NCBI GenBank assembly: GCA_017479785.1
Contig: JAFVBT010000072.1
Span: forward strand, 1 to 6,811
DNA length: 6,811 nt
Reading direction: 5' to 3'
Source: Alphaproteobacteria bacterium
Lineage (GTDB): Bacteria > Pseudomonadota > Alphaproteobacteria > RF32 > CAG-239
The notes beneath the pieces were generated by a model, which did not search any database, was not told the origin of the DNA, and worked only from the letters and a program-made list of their open reading frames with translations. How positions within the stretch are numbered: the stretch's first letter is position 1; every line of letters begins with the position of its first letter. The position numbers and the translations under genes were made by a program. Of this stretch, positions 1-6,811 are shown one piece after another.

Positions 1-1884
1 ACTTTTACACAAGTAGAATTTAATTTTGAAACTTTGGAACGCGCCATCAGAGAAAAAGCATTTTTAAACTCCGGCGTATATTTGAAATTGATTGATAATC
101 GCGGTGCCGAACCGCACGAGATAGATTTCCATTATGAGGGCGGCTTACAGGCATTTGTAGCACATTTGAATAAATCTAAGTCACCGTTACATGAAAATTG
201 CATCAACATCCACGGCAGCAATAATGACATTGTTGTAGATGTTTCTCTGCAATGGACGAATTCATATAACGAATCTATGTTGTGCTTTACCAATAACATT
301 CCGCAAAAAGACGGTGGCACGCACTTGGCCGGTTTCCGTGGAGCTTTGACTCGTACAATAAACAATTATATTCAAGAAAACGGTTTGCTTAAAAAAGACA
401 AAAACATCATCACCGGTGAAGATATGCGAGAAGGTTTAACTTGCGTTCTGTCTGTTAAAGCACCGGACCCGAAGTTCTCGTCACAAACAAAGGACAAGCT
501 CGTTTCTTCCGAAGTTCGTCCGGTTGTGGAAAGCGTTGTCGGCGACAAACTGAAAGAATGGTTGGATGAGCACCCGAGCGAAGCAAAAATTATTGTCGGA
601 AAAATTGTTGAAGCGGCATCGGCACGCGAGGCTGCGCGTAAAGCACGTGAGTTAACCCGCCGCAAGGGTGTTTTGGACATTGCTTCTTTACCGGGAAAAT
701 TAGCCGATTGCTCTGAAAAAGATCCGGCTTTATCCGAAGTATTCATCGTTGAGGGTGATTCAGCCGGCGGATCGGCCAAACAGGGACGTGACAGAAAATA
801 TCAGGCAATTATGCCGTTAAGAGGTAAAATTTTAAATGTGGAACGCGCACGTTTTGACCGTATGCTCTCATCTGCTGAAATAGGCATGATGATTACCGCA
901 TTCGGCACCGGAATCGGGCGCGATGACTTTGATGCCGATAAGTGCCGTTATCACAAAATCATTATCATGACCGATGCCGATGTTGATGGTGCGCACATCA
1001 GAACGCTGTTGCTGACGTTCTTCTATCGCCAAATGCCGGAATTAATCCGCCGCGGCTATGTCTATATTGCTCAGCCGCCTTTGTATAAGGCTAAACGCGG
1101 CAATTCTGTTATTTACATTAAGGACGACCGCGAAATGGAAGACTATCTCATTCACGGCGGATGCGAAGAAGGTTATTTGCAAACAGCAAATGGTGAAAGA
1201 CTTGTCGGACAGGATTTAATCAACTTTGTTGAAAGCACGAAAAAGGCTAATACAATGATTAAGGCCTTAACTTTGAAAGCGCCGGAGAAAATCATTGAAC
1301 AAATGGCAATTTGTAATTTGTTTGATTCGGCTATTTTAACGGATAAAACCCGCTTAACGGACAAAATTAATCAGATGGCCGCCAAGCTTGATACTTTGGA
1401 AGCGGAATACGACCGCGGTTGGAAAGCAGAAATCAACACGGAGGGCAGCATTGTATTCTATCGTGTTCTGCGCGGCGTTAAGGAAGAGCATATTATCGGC
1501 GCCAATATTTTAGAAAGTCCGGAGGGCAAAGTTTTATGCGACATGCATGATTTCTTAACCGAAAACTTTGCAACATCTTTGAAACTGATGACCAAATCCA
1601 TGGGAGAAAAGCGTGTGGACGGTCCGGTCAGCCTGATGAATGCCGTCACGGCAGCCGGCAAGAAGGGTATTTCCATTCAACGCTATAAAGGTTTGGGCGA
1701 GATGAACCCTGAACAACTGTGGGAAACAACGCTTGATCCGGAAGCTCGTTCTTTGTTGCAAGTTAAAATTGACAGCGAGGAAGAGGCTGATGAGGCATTT
1801 TCAACATTAATGGGTGATGTGGTTGAACCGCGTAAGGAATTCATCCAAGAAAACGCTCTGAAAGTTCAAAATTTGGATATTTAA
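1..1884 (+). CDS. gyrB: DNA gyrase subunit B, 5'-truncated by window edge
   Basis: GyrB is the ATPase and TOPRIM subunit of the cytoplasmic A2B2 gyrase, which introduces negative supercoils. The frame is open from base 1 (TFTQVEFNF...), so the TTG/ATG-like codons near 34 are internal; about 175 N-terminal residues with the ATP-binding site core are missing, judging from the ~804-residue E. coli protein. Visible landmarks are GGTHLAGFR (313-339), the QTK loop that contacts ATP (484-492), the TOPRIM glutamate motif EGDSAGGSA (751-777), the metal-binding DADVD (973-987) and QRYKGLGEMNP (from 1678). About 200 residues separate the PPLYK and QRYKGLGE motifs, so the Gram-negative-type TOPRIM insertion is present. 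QAIMPLRGKILNVE and the insertion favour GyrB over ParE. The position equivalent to E. coli quinolone-resistance site D426 is Asp; the K447 equivalent is Arg, a common natural variant. The stop is TAA, followed by a terminator. Seen directly and highly certain. Confidence 0.97.
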   Translation, partial: TFTQVEFNFETLERAIREKAFLNSGVYLKLIDNRGAEPHEIDFHYEGGLQAFVAHLNKSKSPLHENCINIHGSNNDIVVDVSLQWTNSYNESMLCFTNNIPQKDGGTHLAGFRGALTRTINNYIQENGLLKKDKNIITGEDMREGLTCVLSVKAPDPKFSSQTKDKLVSSEVRPVVESVVGDKLKEWLDEHPSEAKIIVGKIVEAASAREAARKARELTRRKGVLDIASLPGKLADCSEKDPALSEVFIVEGDSAGGSAKQGRDRKYQAIMPLRGKILNVERARFDRMLSSAEIGMMITAFGTGIGRDDFDADKCRYHKIIIMTDADVDGAHIRTLLLTFFYRQMPELIRRGYVYIAQPPLYKAKRGNSVIYIKDDREMEDYLIHGGCEEGYLQTANGERLVGQDLINFVESTKKANTMIKALTLKAPEKIIEQMAICNLFDSAILTDKTRLTDKINQMAAKLDTLEAEYDRGWKAEINTEGSIVFYRVLRGVKEEHIIGANILESPEGKVLCDMHDFLTENFATSLKLMTKSMGEKRVDGPVSLMNAVTAAGKKGISIQRYKGLGEMNPEQLWETTLDPEARSLLQVKIDSEEEADEAFSTLMGDVVEPRKEFIQENALKVQNLDI

Positions 1885-1904
1885 TAATATATCCGCAAAT
1901 TTAT

Positions 1905-1933
1905 AAGCACGCTGTTCGGCGTGCTTTTTTTTT
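1905..1933 (+). terminator. Rho-independent terminator of gyrB
   Basis: An 8-bp perfect stem (AAGCACGC / GCGTGCTT) closes a 6-base loop (TGTTCG) and runs into a tract of nine T residues ending at 1933. It starts 20 bp after the gyrB stop. Read from the minus strand, the same hairpin is followed by the weaker T-rich run TTATAAATTT, so it may also stop transcripts coming from the convergent virB11 gene, whose stop codon is 19 bp away. Confidence 0.9.
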
Positions 1934-1951
1934 GAATTTTTCGCTTGTGTC

Positions 1952-2926
1952 CTACGTTACCTCGGTTATGGCGCGCTGGTTACCGACACGCTGAATTTGT
2001 ACAACATGCAATTTGCGACGCATTTCATCAAGCGTTTGCTCCACATTTACGGCACCGTTCGTTGAAGCCATAATACGCTTTATAAATTGCAAATATGCTT
2101 CTTGTGAGCTTTCAGCGTGAATTGTGGCAAAGCAATTATCGTGACCGGAACCCATCAATTGCCATATACCGCTGGCATTTTGAGTTGAGATTTCGCCGCC
2201 GATAATAGCATCCGGCGTAAAACGTACCACCAAATCAATAATGCCCGAGTAGTTAATATCATTTGTCTGATTGGTACGAGACATAACGAGGTGAACACGA
2301 TTCGGATGCGGCACAATTAACTCCCGAGTATCCTCTACTGTAATTATGCGTTTATGAATATCCAAAATTTTCAGTAAATTATTTAAAAAAGTGGTTTTAC
2401 CGGTTGATGTTGCACCGCTGACCAAAATATGTTCACCTCGCTTGATATACAGAAGCAATCTTTCATAAGCATCGTCCGGAACCTTAATATCCTTAAGCGG
2501 ATTCAGCTTTAAAAGTGCTTGCCCCTGCTTCATTCCGTAATCTTCGAACCCAAATGCTACATCATCTGCATGTAAGCGGATTGTCAGGGCGATACCGCCG
2601 GTTAAATCCTCCTCGTCATACATCACATTGCGTCCGCAGATTGCGGAAAAACGGTGATCCCCCGGTATTGTTGCATAAACAAACGGGGAACCTTGTAACG
2701 GATCAAACTCTAATTCATAGGTATTTGCTATGATGTAGAGCAAATCCGTTAAATATTCTTTTGTTAACTTTTCATCTTTATACATAACCCACGGATAGGC
2801 ACGTTTGCCGCGCATTCTGAGCCATATCTGGCCGGCGCGGTTAATGGCAACCTCCTCCAGGTTATCCTGATTATACCAATAGGATAAAGGTCGTAAAACT
2901 GATTCTAATACCGAAAAATCACTCAT
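1952..2926 (-). CDS. virB11: VirB11-family type IV secretion ATPase
   Basis: This 324-residue protein is a hexameric traffic ATPase expected on the cytoplasmic face of the inner membrane, where VirB11 proteins power assembly and substrate transfer in type IV secretion. All family landmarks are visible in order: an N-terminal domain with EVAINRAGQIWL (25-36) and GGIALTIR (110-117); Walker A GATSTGKT (171-178); Asp box ITVEDTREL (195-203); Walker B DAIIGGEI (239-246) with catalytic Glu245; and His box GHDNCFATIHA (261-271). No signal peptide or membrane segment is seen, and the length is normal (~320-345). The start is ATG with a good GGGAG site; the stop is TAG. It follows the VirB10-like gene by 11 bp. 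DotB and PilT relatives share these motifs, but the length, the N-terminal domain and the virB10 neighbour favour VirB11. No virD4 follows; the operon ends against gyrB. Confidence 0.93.
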   Translation of the reverse strand: MSDFSVLESVLRPLSYWYNQDNLEEVAINRAGQIWLRMRGKRAYPWVMYKDEKLTKEYLTDLLYIIANTYELEFDPLQGSPFVYATIPGDHRFSAICGRNVMYDEEDLTGGIALTIRLHADDVAFGFEDYGMKQGQALLKLNPLKDIKVPDDAYERLLLYIKRGEHILVSGATSTGKTTFLNNLLKILDIHKRIITVEDTRELIVPHPNRVHLVMSRTNQTNDINYSGIIDLVVRFTPDAIIGGEISTQNASGIWQLMGSGHDNCFATIHAESSQEAYLQFIKRIMASTNGAVNVEQTLDEMRRKLHVVQIQRVGNQRAITEVT

Positions 2927-2937
2927 ACCCTTCTCCC
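2927..2937 (-). promoter_or_regulatory. Ribosome binding site of virB11, adjoining the upstream stop
   Basis: On the minus strand the sequence is TAA-GGGAGAAGGGT-ATG. The GGGAG core lies 6 bases before the ATG, and the purine-rich site begins directly after the TAA of the VirB10-like gene. This arrangement fixes the virB11 start and suggests translational coupling. Confidence 0.8.
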
Positions 2938-5900
2938 TTAAATTAAATCCGGAACTTCGTTATTGTTATTACCGCGACCACCGGAACCGCTATCGGTTGA
3001 AGCCGGAGCACCTGACGGCTGTTGCGGTTGTGGCTGCGATTGCGGCGGAGTTGTACCTTGTCTTTGTACCGGTTGATTGCCGCTCGGTGCCTGTGCCGGA
3101 CGAACATTTTCCTGATAATTGCCGTTATAGGTAACATTACCACCATTACCGGAAGACGATTCTTTTTCAGTGACTAACCCGTCAGGATCTAATCTACTAT
3201 TTGCGTTATCCGAACTTTCTTTTGAACGTTCCTCACTATTAAGCCACAAATCTTCTTTCGGGAAGATAATAATGCGTGTACCGGCCGGCATATAGGTAAC
3301 GGACTGTATTTGCGACTTACGTTGCATAATATCTTCAAAAATTGTGTTCATTTGGTCTATAAAGTTTTGACGTGCATCTTCCGAGGCCTGACTTCGCGCA
3401 TCCGAAGTTGTTGTGCCATTGGAACTGGTGGTATTCTTTCCGGTGGCCATAACATATGCCAATCCGCTTTCCAGAGCACTCGCGACCATAGGCATTGTAT
3501 AGCGTTTCAGCAATTGTTCATCCAAATATGCCAATGCGCCGGCACGACCTTGAGCATCTGCCGTTTGCGCACCGTTAAATTTGAACTGTGAGCCATCCGG
3601 AAGAATTAACCTCTTCCATGTAATTTGCATTTTAACGGCTCCGCCGCTGACACCGCCGCCCATATCACCGCCGAGTTCGCCGATTACGCGTGAGCCGGCC
3701 GGAATAATAATGTTTCTGCCTTCTTCGGAATATACGTTTCTCTCAACTATGGCGGTTATCGGAATGCCATCGCTGAAGCCGCCCGAATCCGAACCATATA
3801 CAGACCGTGCCAAAACTGCAGTAATCGGCTTATCTTCCAAAATCATTTCGCTCATATCCACACGCCATGTTGAAATTTGGCGTTGTTGCCCCGGCCAATT
3901 ATCATCTTCGTAACCGGTAAAACTTGACGGCTTGATATTCGTCGCACTGACAAGCTTAGGCAGATTTGTTCCGCTTGCACGTCTTTGGGCTTGCAACTGA
4001 CCTAAAGCCTGTCGTTTGATAGGGTCATATCTTTCGCCCTGCCCGTATCCGCCGCCAGGCCCGAGGTTCGTCGGTTCAGAACCAACACCATAGGCATTAC
4101 CTTTACCGAAAGCATTTTCCGGTACAAACATCTCGCTGATGGAGGCTTTTTGAACTTCTTCAATACCAATCGGATTATAATTCGTATCTACGATCATTCC
4201 GTCAGGCGTTCTGTATCCGAGCAACTTGCCCCCGTCATCACGAACACTGTCATCCGCATATATGTTACCGATGACATCGCCGTCCGGATCCAAGGCTATA
4301 CCGACAATTTTGTTACTCAAATCCTGTTTTTTATAATCTCTGTTTTGTGTTGTTTTCTTACCTGCAGTTTCAGAAGACGGAGCATCAACGATATCAACTT
4401 TTTGACGATCTATCCAATCCTGTTTCCGACCGGTTTTCTGCCCTGCACGAGTTCCTTTTTGTGATGCGGGAGTTCCGGCGGCGCTTTCGGAAACAGCCAC
4501 ATAATATTGGAAAGGTGTTGCTTGAGCAATTTCGGCCCCTTCCGAATTGCGAACAGCACCGGCATCAGACAAATAGCCGATTATCTGACCGTCTGTATCC
4601 GTCACATTGCCATCCAATTGCAATTCACCGATTGCGCTGTTATTAATGTCCCTGACAATGTAATCTCTGTTGCCGCGAGCAACAACGTGTCCCGTTCTGT
4701 CAACCACAAAACCACGATCCAAATTTCCGAGTTTACTACCGACCATGCTGAGAACAACACCATCTTTTGTCAGATACCCATAGGTTACAAAATTCTCATC
4801 ATACATATAAAAATCATACAGCGCATAACCTGCCAAATTATCATTTTGCAGAACGCTGCCGTCAAAATTAACCAGACCGACAACTTCGCCTTTTTGTGAT
4901 ATCACTCGGCCGTCGTGTTGTACCATCCCCAAAAACTTGTTATTCAAGTCAAAAGCAACTTTATATTTCATGATTTGCCCGAGTGCTTTTTTAGACTTGG
5001 AAACCACATTTCCCGTCGGCTGAACATAACCGATAATTTGATTTTTGCCGTCAGCAACAGTACCATTGGCCATAATGTTACCGATAATTTCGTTATTAAA
5101 CCCTATCACAGGTTCGGTTTCAATAACCCCGTATTTAATTTTTTTATCGGCATCAACAATAATTCCCTGGCGTAAAACACAACCCAACGGCTTTCCATCG
5201 GCGGACACACCTTTCCCGACACCGAGTGTTCCGACATAATTGCCGTCAAAATCAATCAACCCTTTATTAAAGGAGGCATAACCGATATAGCTGCCGACAT
5301 CGGATATGGCTTGTCCGTTCGGCAAAATACGCCCGACAATTACATCGCGATTATTAATAACGTCTCCGCGACCGTTTACAACGCCGATTGTACTGCATTT
5401 ATCATTAACAACGGATGCAAACGGCACCAACTTTCCGATAACGACGTTGTCATTATCGGCTACATACTCATTCGTTGTGATATATCCGGCATCCTGCCCG
5501 TCTAAATTTAATAAACGTCCCTGACTGTCGGTATATCCTAACAGGTCTCCCCCCATATTCAGGGCAATCATCTTATTGCCGCTGAAACCTTTAATCGGTC
5601 CGATGGCATTTGTAACCTTCTGCGGACTGTCTATAACATATCCTCCGGGTATTTCTTTATATGCAATTTCACCCTTTTTATCCAAGAGAAGATTTATTTG
5701 TGTTTGCATTCCCAAAGGCTGACCGGAAAAATTCATATGATAAAGAGAATTAATTAAACCACCTATATATCCGTCTCTGTTTGTTATGCTTCCGGCTTGA
5801 CTAAGCTGAACACCGGCAACGTTTTTATATAACACGCCGTTCGGTGTTAAGTATGAATAAATATAGCCTTCCAAACTGTAAACGGGGGCCATTTCTATAC

Positions 5901-6750
5901 TGTTTCCGGATACTTTACCGTCACTGTCAAACATATAACCGAATGGTGAAATTTTCTGTGAATCGGCACCACTTCTTATTGCTGCATCTATATCAGCAAC
6001 CCCCAAGGGCTCATTTTTACTGGAATATGCCAATAAATTATCAATTGTACCACCTAAAAGCGTTCCGTTACCATCATATGCATAACGACCGCGCATAAAA
6101 CCGATAACGCTTCCGCGCAATGAAATAACCGTGCCGTTGTGTAAACTCTGCCCCTTCAATTTTCCGTAAGCATCAAAAATCGGTCCGGTTGCAATAATTT
6201 CTCCGATTTTTACATTATTCTCATCATATACAAATTTCTTTGCACCGATACGGCCGACAACCTGCGCGCCGCGCACAACCATACCGAACGGCAATACACG
6301 CCCCAAATAATGACCGCTGTTATCATTTGCCGTAGCTGACATATTAACAAAGAAACCTATAACTTCATCTTTATCATTCACAATATTGCCATCGGCGCGA
6401 TATTTACTGACCAAATTGCCTTTATCATAAACTTCGCCATTATACGAAACGTAGCCGAGATAATTGCCTGCTAAATTGAAAGCATATCCGGTTTGTACAA
6501 TTCTGCCGATAATTTCATTATTTTGCCCATAAGCGAACCCGTTTGCATGGATATTTCCGATTGTTTTTCCTTCAAAATTAATCACTTCACCCGTCGGAGC
6601 GATACTGCCGATAAATCCTCCGGGTAATGAAACAATCATTTTAGAAGACATCAAATGCCCGTCTATCACATATTCGTTACCTGCACGCTTATAAGCAACA
6701 CCGTTTGCAGAAACAAAACCTATCTCTTGCCCTTCCAAATTGGTATACAT
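2938..6750 (-). CDS. virB10: Giant VirB10/TrbI-family protein with 17-residue repeat array
   Basis: The 1270-residue product carries a VirB10/TrbI domain at about 975-1170: PITAVLARSVYG (975-986), IIIPAGSRVIGE (1014-1025), ITWKRLILPDG (1043-1053), ADAQGRAG (1064-1071), a helix-loop-helix resembling the outer-membrane antenna (about 1076-1145) and the final strand AGTRIIIFPKEDLWL (1156-1170). VirB10 proteins span the periplasm and link inner-membrane energy to the outer-membrane pore in type IV secretion. Residues 1-745 are degenerate 17-residue repeats, 746-810 a basic linker, 811-865 a few more repeats, and 1171-1270 a Ser/Asn/Gln/Pro/Gly-rich tail. Typical VirB10 is about 380-480 residues. 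No membrane helix is visible, although VirB10 normally has one. The ATG has AAGGG seven bases upstream, but an in-frame TGA abuts it and the repeat pattern continues beyond, so this start may be secondary. DotG/IcmE also places repeats before a VirB10-like domain, but with different sequence. The family is secure; the repeat function is unknown. Confidence 0.88.
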   Translation of the reverse strand: MYTNLEGQEIGFVSANGVAYKRAGNEYVIDGHLMSSKMIVSLPGGFIGSIAPTGEVINFEGKTIGNIHANGFAYGQNNEIIGRIVQTGYAFNLAGNYLGYVSYNGEVYDKGNLVSKYRADGNIVNDKDEVIGFFVNMSATANDNSGHYLGRVLPFGMVVRGAQVVGRIGAKKFVYDENNVKIGEIIATGPIFDAYGKLKGQSLHNGTVISLRGSVIGFMRGRYAYDGNGTLLGGTIDNLLAYSSKNEPLGVADIDAAIRSGADSQKISPFGYMFDSDGKVSGNSIEMAPVYSLEGYIYSYLTPNGVLYKNVAGVQLSQAGSITNRDGYIGGLINSLYHMNFSGQPLGMQTQINLLLDKKGEIAYKEIPGGYVIDSPQKVTNAIGPIKGFSGNKMIALNMGGDLLGYTDSQGRLLNLDGQDAGYITTNEYVADNDNVVIGKLVPFASVVNDKCSTIGVVNGRGDVINNRDVIVGRILPNGQAISDVGSYIGYASFNKGLIDFDGNYVGTLGVGKGVSADGKPLGCVLRQGIIVDADKKIKYGVIETEPVIGFNNEIIGNIMANGTVADGKNQIIGYVQPTGNVVSKSKKALGQIMKYKVAFDLNNKFLGMVQHDGRVISQKGEVVGLVNFDGSVLQNDNLAGYALYDFYMYDENFVTYGYLTKDGVVLSMVGSKLGNLDRGFVVDRTGHVVARGNRDYIVRDINNSAIGELQLDGNVTDTDGQIIGYLSDAGAVRNSEGAEIAQATPFQYYVAVSESAAGTPASQKGTRAGQKTGRKQDWIDRQKVDIVDAPSSETAGKKTTQNRDYKKQDLSNKIVGIALDPDGDVIGNIYADDSVRDDGGKLLGYRTPDGMIVDTNYNPIGIEEVQKASISEMFVPENAFGKGNAYGVGSEPTNLGPGGGYGQGERYDPIKRQALGQLQAQRRASGTNLPKLVSATNIKPSSFTGYEDDNWPGQQRQISTWRVDMSEMILEDKPITAVLARSVYGSDSGGFSDGIPITAIVERNVYSEEGRNIIIPAGSRVIGELGGDMGGGVSGGAVKMQITWKRLILPDGSQFKFNGAQTADAQGRAGALAYLDEQLLKRYTMPMVASALESGLAYVMATGKNTTSSNGTTTSDARSQASEDARQNFIDQMNTIFEDIMQRKSQIQSVTYMPAGTRIIIFPKEDLWLNSEERSKESSDNANSRLDPDGLVTEKESSSGNGGNVTYNGNYQENVRPAQAPSGNQPVQRQGTTPPQSQPQPQQPSGAPASTDSGSGGRGNNNNEVPDLI
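4156..4320 (-). repeat. Second, short block of the same repeats after a basic linker
   Basis: Residues 811-865 return to the repeat pattern (IVGIALDPDGDVIGNI, KLLGYRTPDGMIVD, NPIGI) after a 65-residue Lys/Arg/Gln/Thr-rich linker (746-810). The linker looks disordered. The block is followed by a Gly-rich, Pro-containing stretch leading to the VirB10 domain. Confidence 0.75.
4516..6750 (-). repeat. Array of degenerate 17-residue coding repeats (main block)
   Basis: Residues 1-745 of the VirB10-like protein follow the pattern G0-x-[VA]-[YFV]-x-x-x-G7-x-x-[IL]-G11-x-[VI]-x-x-x, with the next G0 at 17. The register is exact in places: Gly54, 71, 88 and 105 are 17 apart, with Gly61/65, 82 and 95/99 at offsets 7 and 11, and again Gly563/580 and Gly614/631. 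Around 40 units can be estimated, with small insertions and deletions and many substituted glycines. Gly-turn plus alternating hydrophobic spacing suggests consecutive beta-hairpins or a beta-solenoid (inference). I do not recognise the repeat as a named family, although it faintly recalls the fungal DUF3659 repeats. Confidence 0.88.
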
Positions 6751-6811
6751 TCAGGAGCCCTTAACCCAGCAGAAAGCTGTGCCTTCGGCTGAATAGACAA
6801 TCCCCGGATAC
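6751..6811 (-). pseudogene. In-frame upstream continuation of the repeat ORF, ended by TGA (partial)
   Basis: Reading the minus strand in the frame of the 6750 ATG gives YPGIVYSAEGTAFCWVKGS and then TGA at 6753-6751. The segment fits the 17-residue pattern in exact register with the downstream array: Gly at offset 0, Val-Tyr at 2-3, Gly at 7, Phe at 10, Val at 13, Cys where offset 11 is usually Gly, and the TGA exactly at offset 17, where the next unit's Gly belongs. It is therefore most likely the 3' end of the same ancestral ORF, split by a GGA-to-TGA change, or a separate upstream cistron of the same repeat type. Most of it lies outside the window, so it could equally be an intact upstream gene. 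The AAGGG at 6762-6758 could support restart at the adjacent ATG. Confidence 0.55.

Noticed and set aside
34..1884. gyrB starting at the TTG at 34
   Set aside because: The frame is open to base 1 and the residues before it (TFTQVEFNFE) are conserved GyrB sequence, so the gene is simply cut by the window edge.
1952..2926. DotB or PilT-type ATPase instead of VirB11
   Set aside because: The length, the VirB11-type N-terminal domain and the immediate virB10 neighbour fit VirB11 better, although the ATPase motifs alone are shared.
2261..2926. His-box variation in VirB11 (GHDN instead of the commoner GH-x-G) as a sign of inactivation
   Set aside because: The invariant histidines, Walker A lysine and Walker B glutamate are all present, so activity is expected and the change is ordinary family variation.
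3310..6098. Several plus-strand open frames of 64-130 codons opposite the VirB10-like gene
   Set aside because: They overlap one another, lie entirely antisense to a well-supported gene and show no family motifs or ribosome binding sites. They are by-products of the biased composition of the repeat coding strand.
6751..6753. TGA read as glycine or tryptophan under an alternative genetic code
   Set aside because: The three main reading frames contain no internal TGA, glycines use GGN and tryptophans use TGG, and the stops seen are TAA and TAG. A code change would scatter TGA through the genes.
6720..6809. Another minus-strand frame upstream (IRGLSIQPKAQ...) open to a TAG at 6722-6720, which could be the tail of a different overlapping gene
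   Set aside because: It shows no recognisable motif and would overlap the VirB10-like ORF by 31 bases, whereas the in-frame reading matches the repeat register precisely. It cannot be fully excluded without more upstream sequence.

Overview
The window reads as a chromosomal segment of an alphaproteobacterium. The case rests mainly on the gyrase subunit: its C-terminal end (LMGDVVEPRKEF ... NLDI) follows the alphaproteobacterial pattern. Base composition is moderate to AT-rich, which would fit a host-associated or gut lineage, but the genus cannot be named from the sequence alone.

Layout. Positions 1-1884 (+) hold the 3' three quarters of gyrB, cut by the left edge. A strong intrinsic terminator at 1905-1933 sits in the short gap between gyrB and a convergent minus-strand operon. 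That operon reads right to left. It begins beyond the right edge, continues through a 1270-residue VirB10-family protein (6750-2938) and ends with a VirB11-type ATPase (2926-1952). The two genes are 11 bp apart and the ribosome binding site of the ATPase directly follows the stop codon of the first, so they look co-transcribed and translationally coupled. The order virB10-virB11 is classical for type IVA secretion systems. Together they would supply the envelope-spanning core component and the cytoplasmic traffic ATPase of one secretion machine.

The unusual element is the VirB10-like protein. Only residues about 975-1170 are the VirB10/TrbI domain. The preceding ~860 residues are mostly a long array of degenerate 17-residue glycine-patterned repeats, broken by a basic linker, and the domain is followed by a 100-residue Ser/Asn/Gln/Pro/Gly-rich tail. 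No inner-membrane helix is visible anywhere in the open frame. The same 17-residue pattern continues upstream of the ATG, in the same frame and exact register, up to the window edge. It is interrupted only by a TGA codon that falls where a repeat glycine is expected (GGA to TGA is one base). The ATG at 6750 may therefore not be the ancestral start: the gene seems to be the downstream part of a still larger ORF, split by a nonsense codon or a sequencing error, with the membrane anchor probably outside the window.
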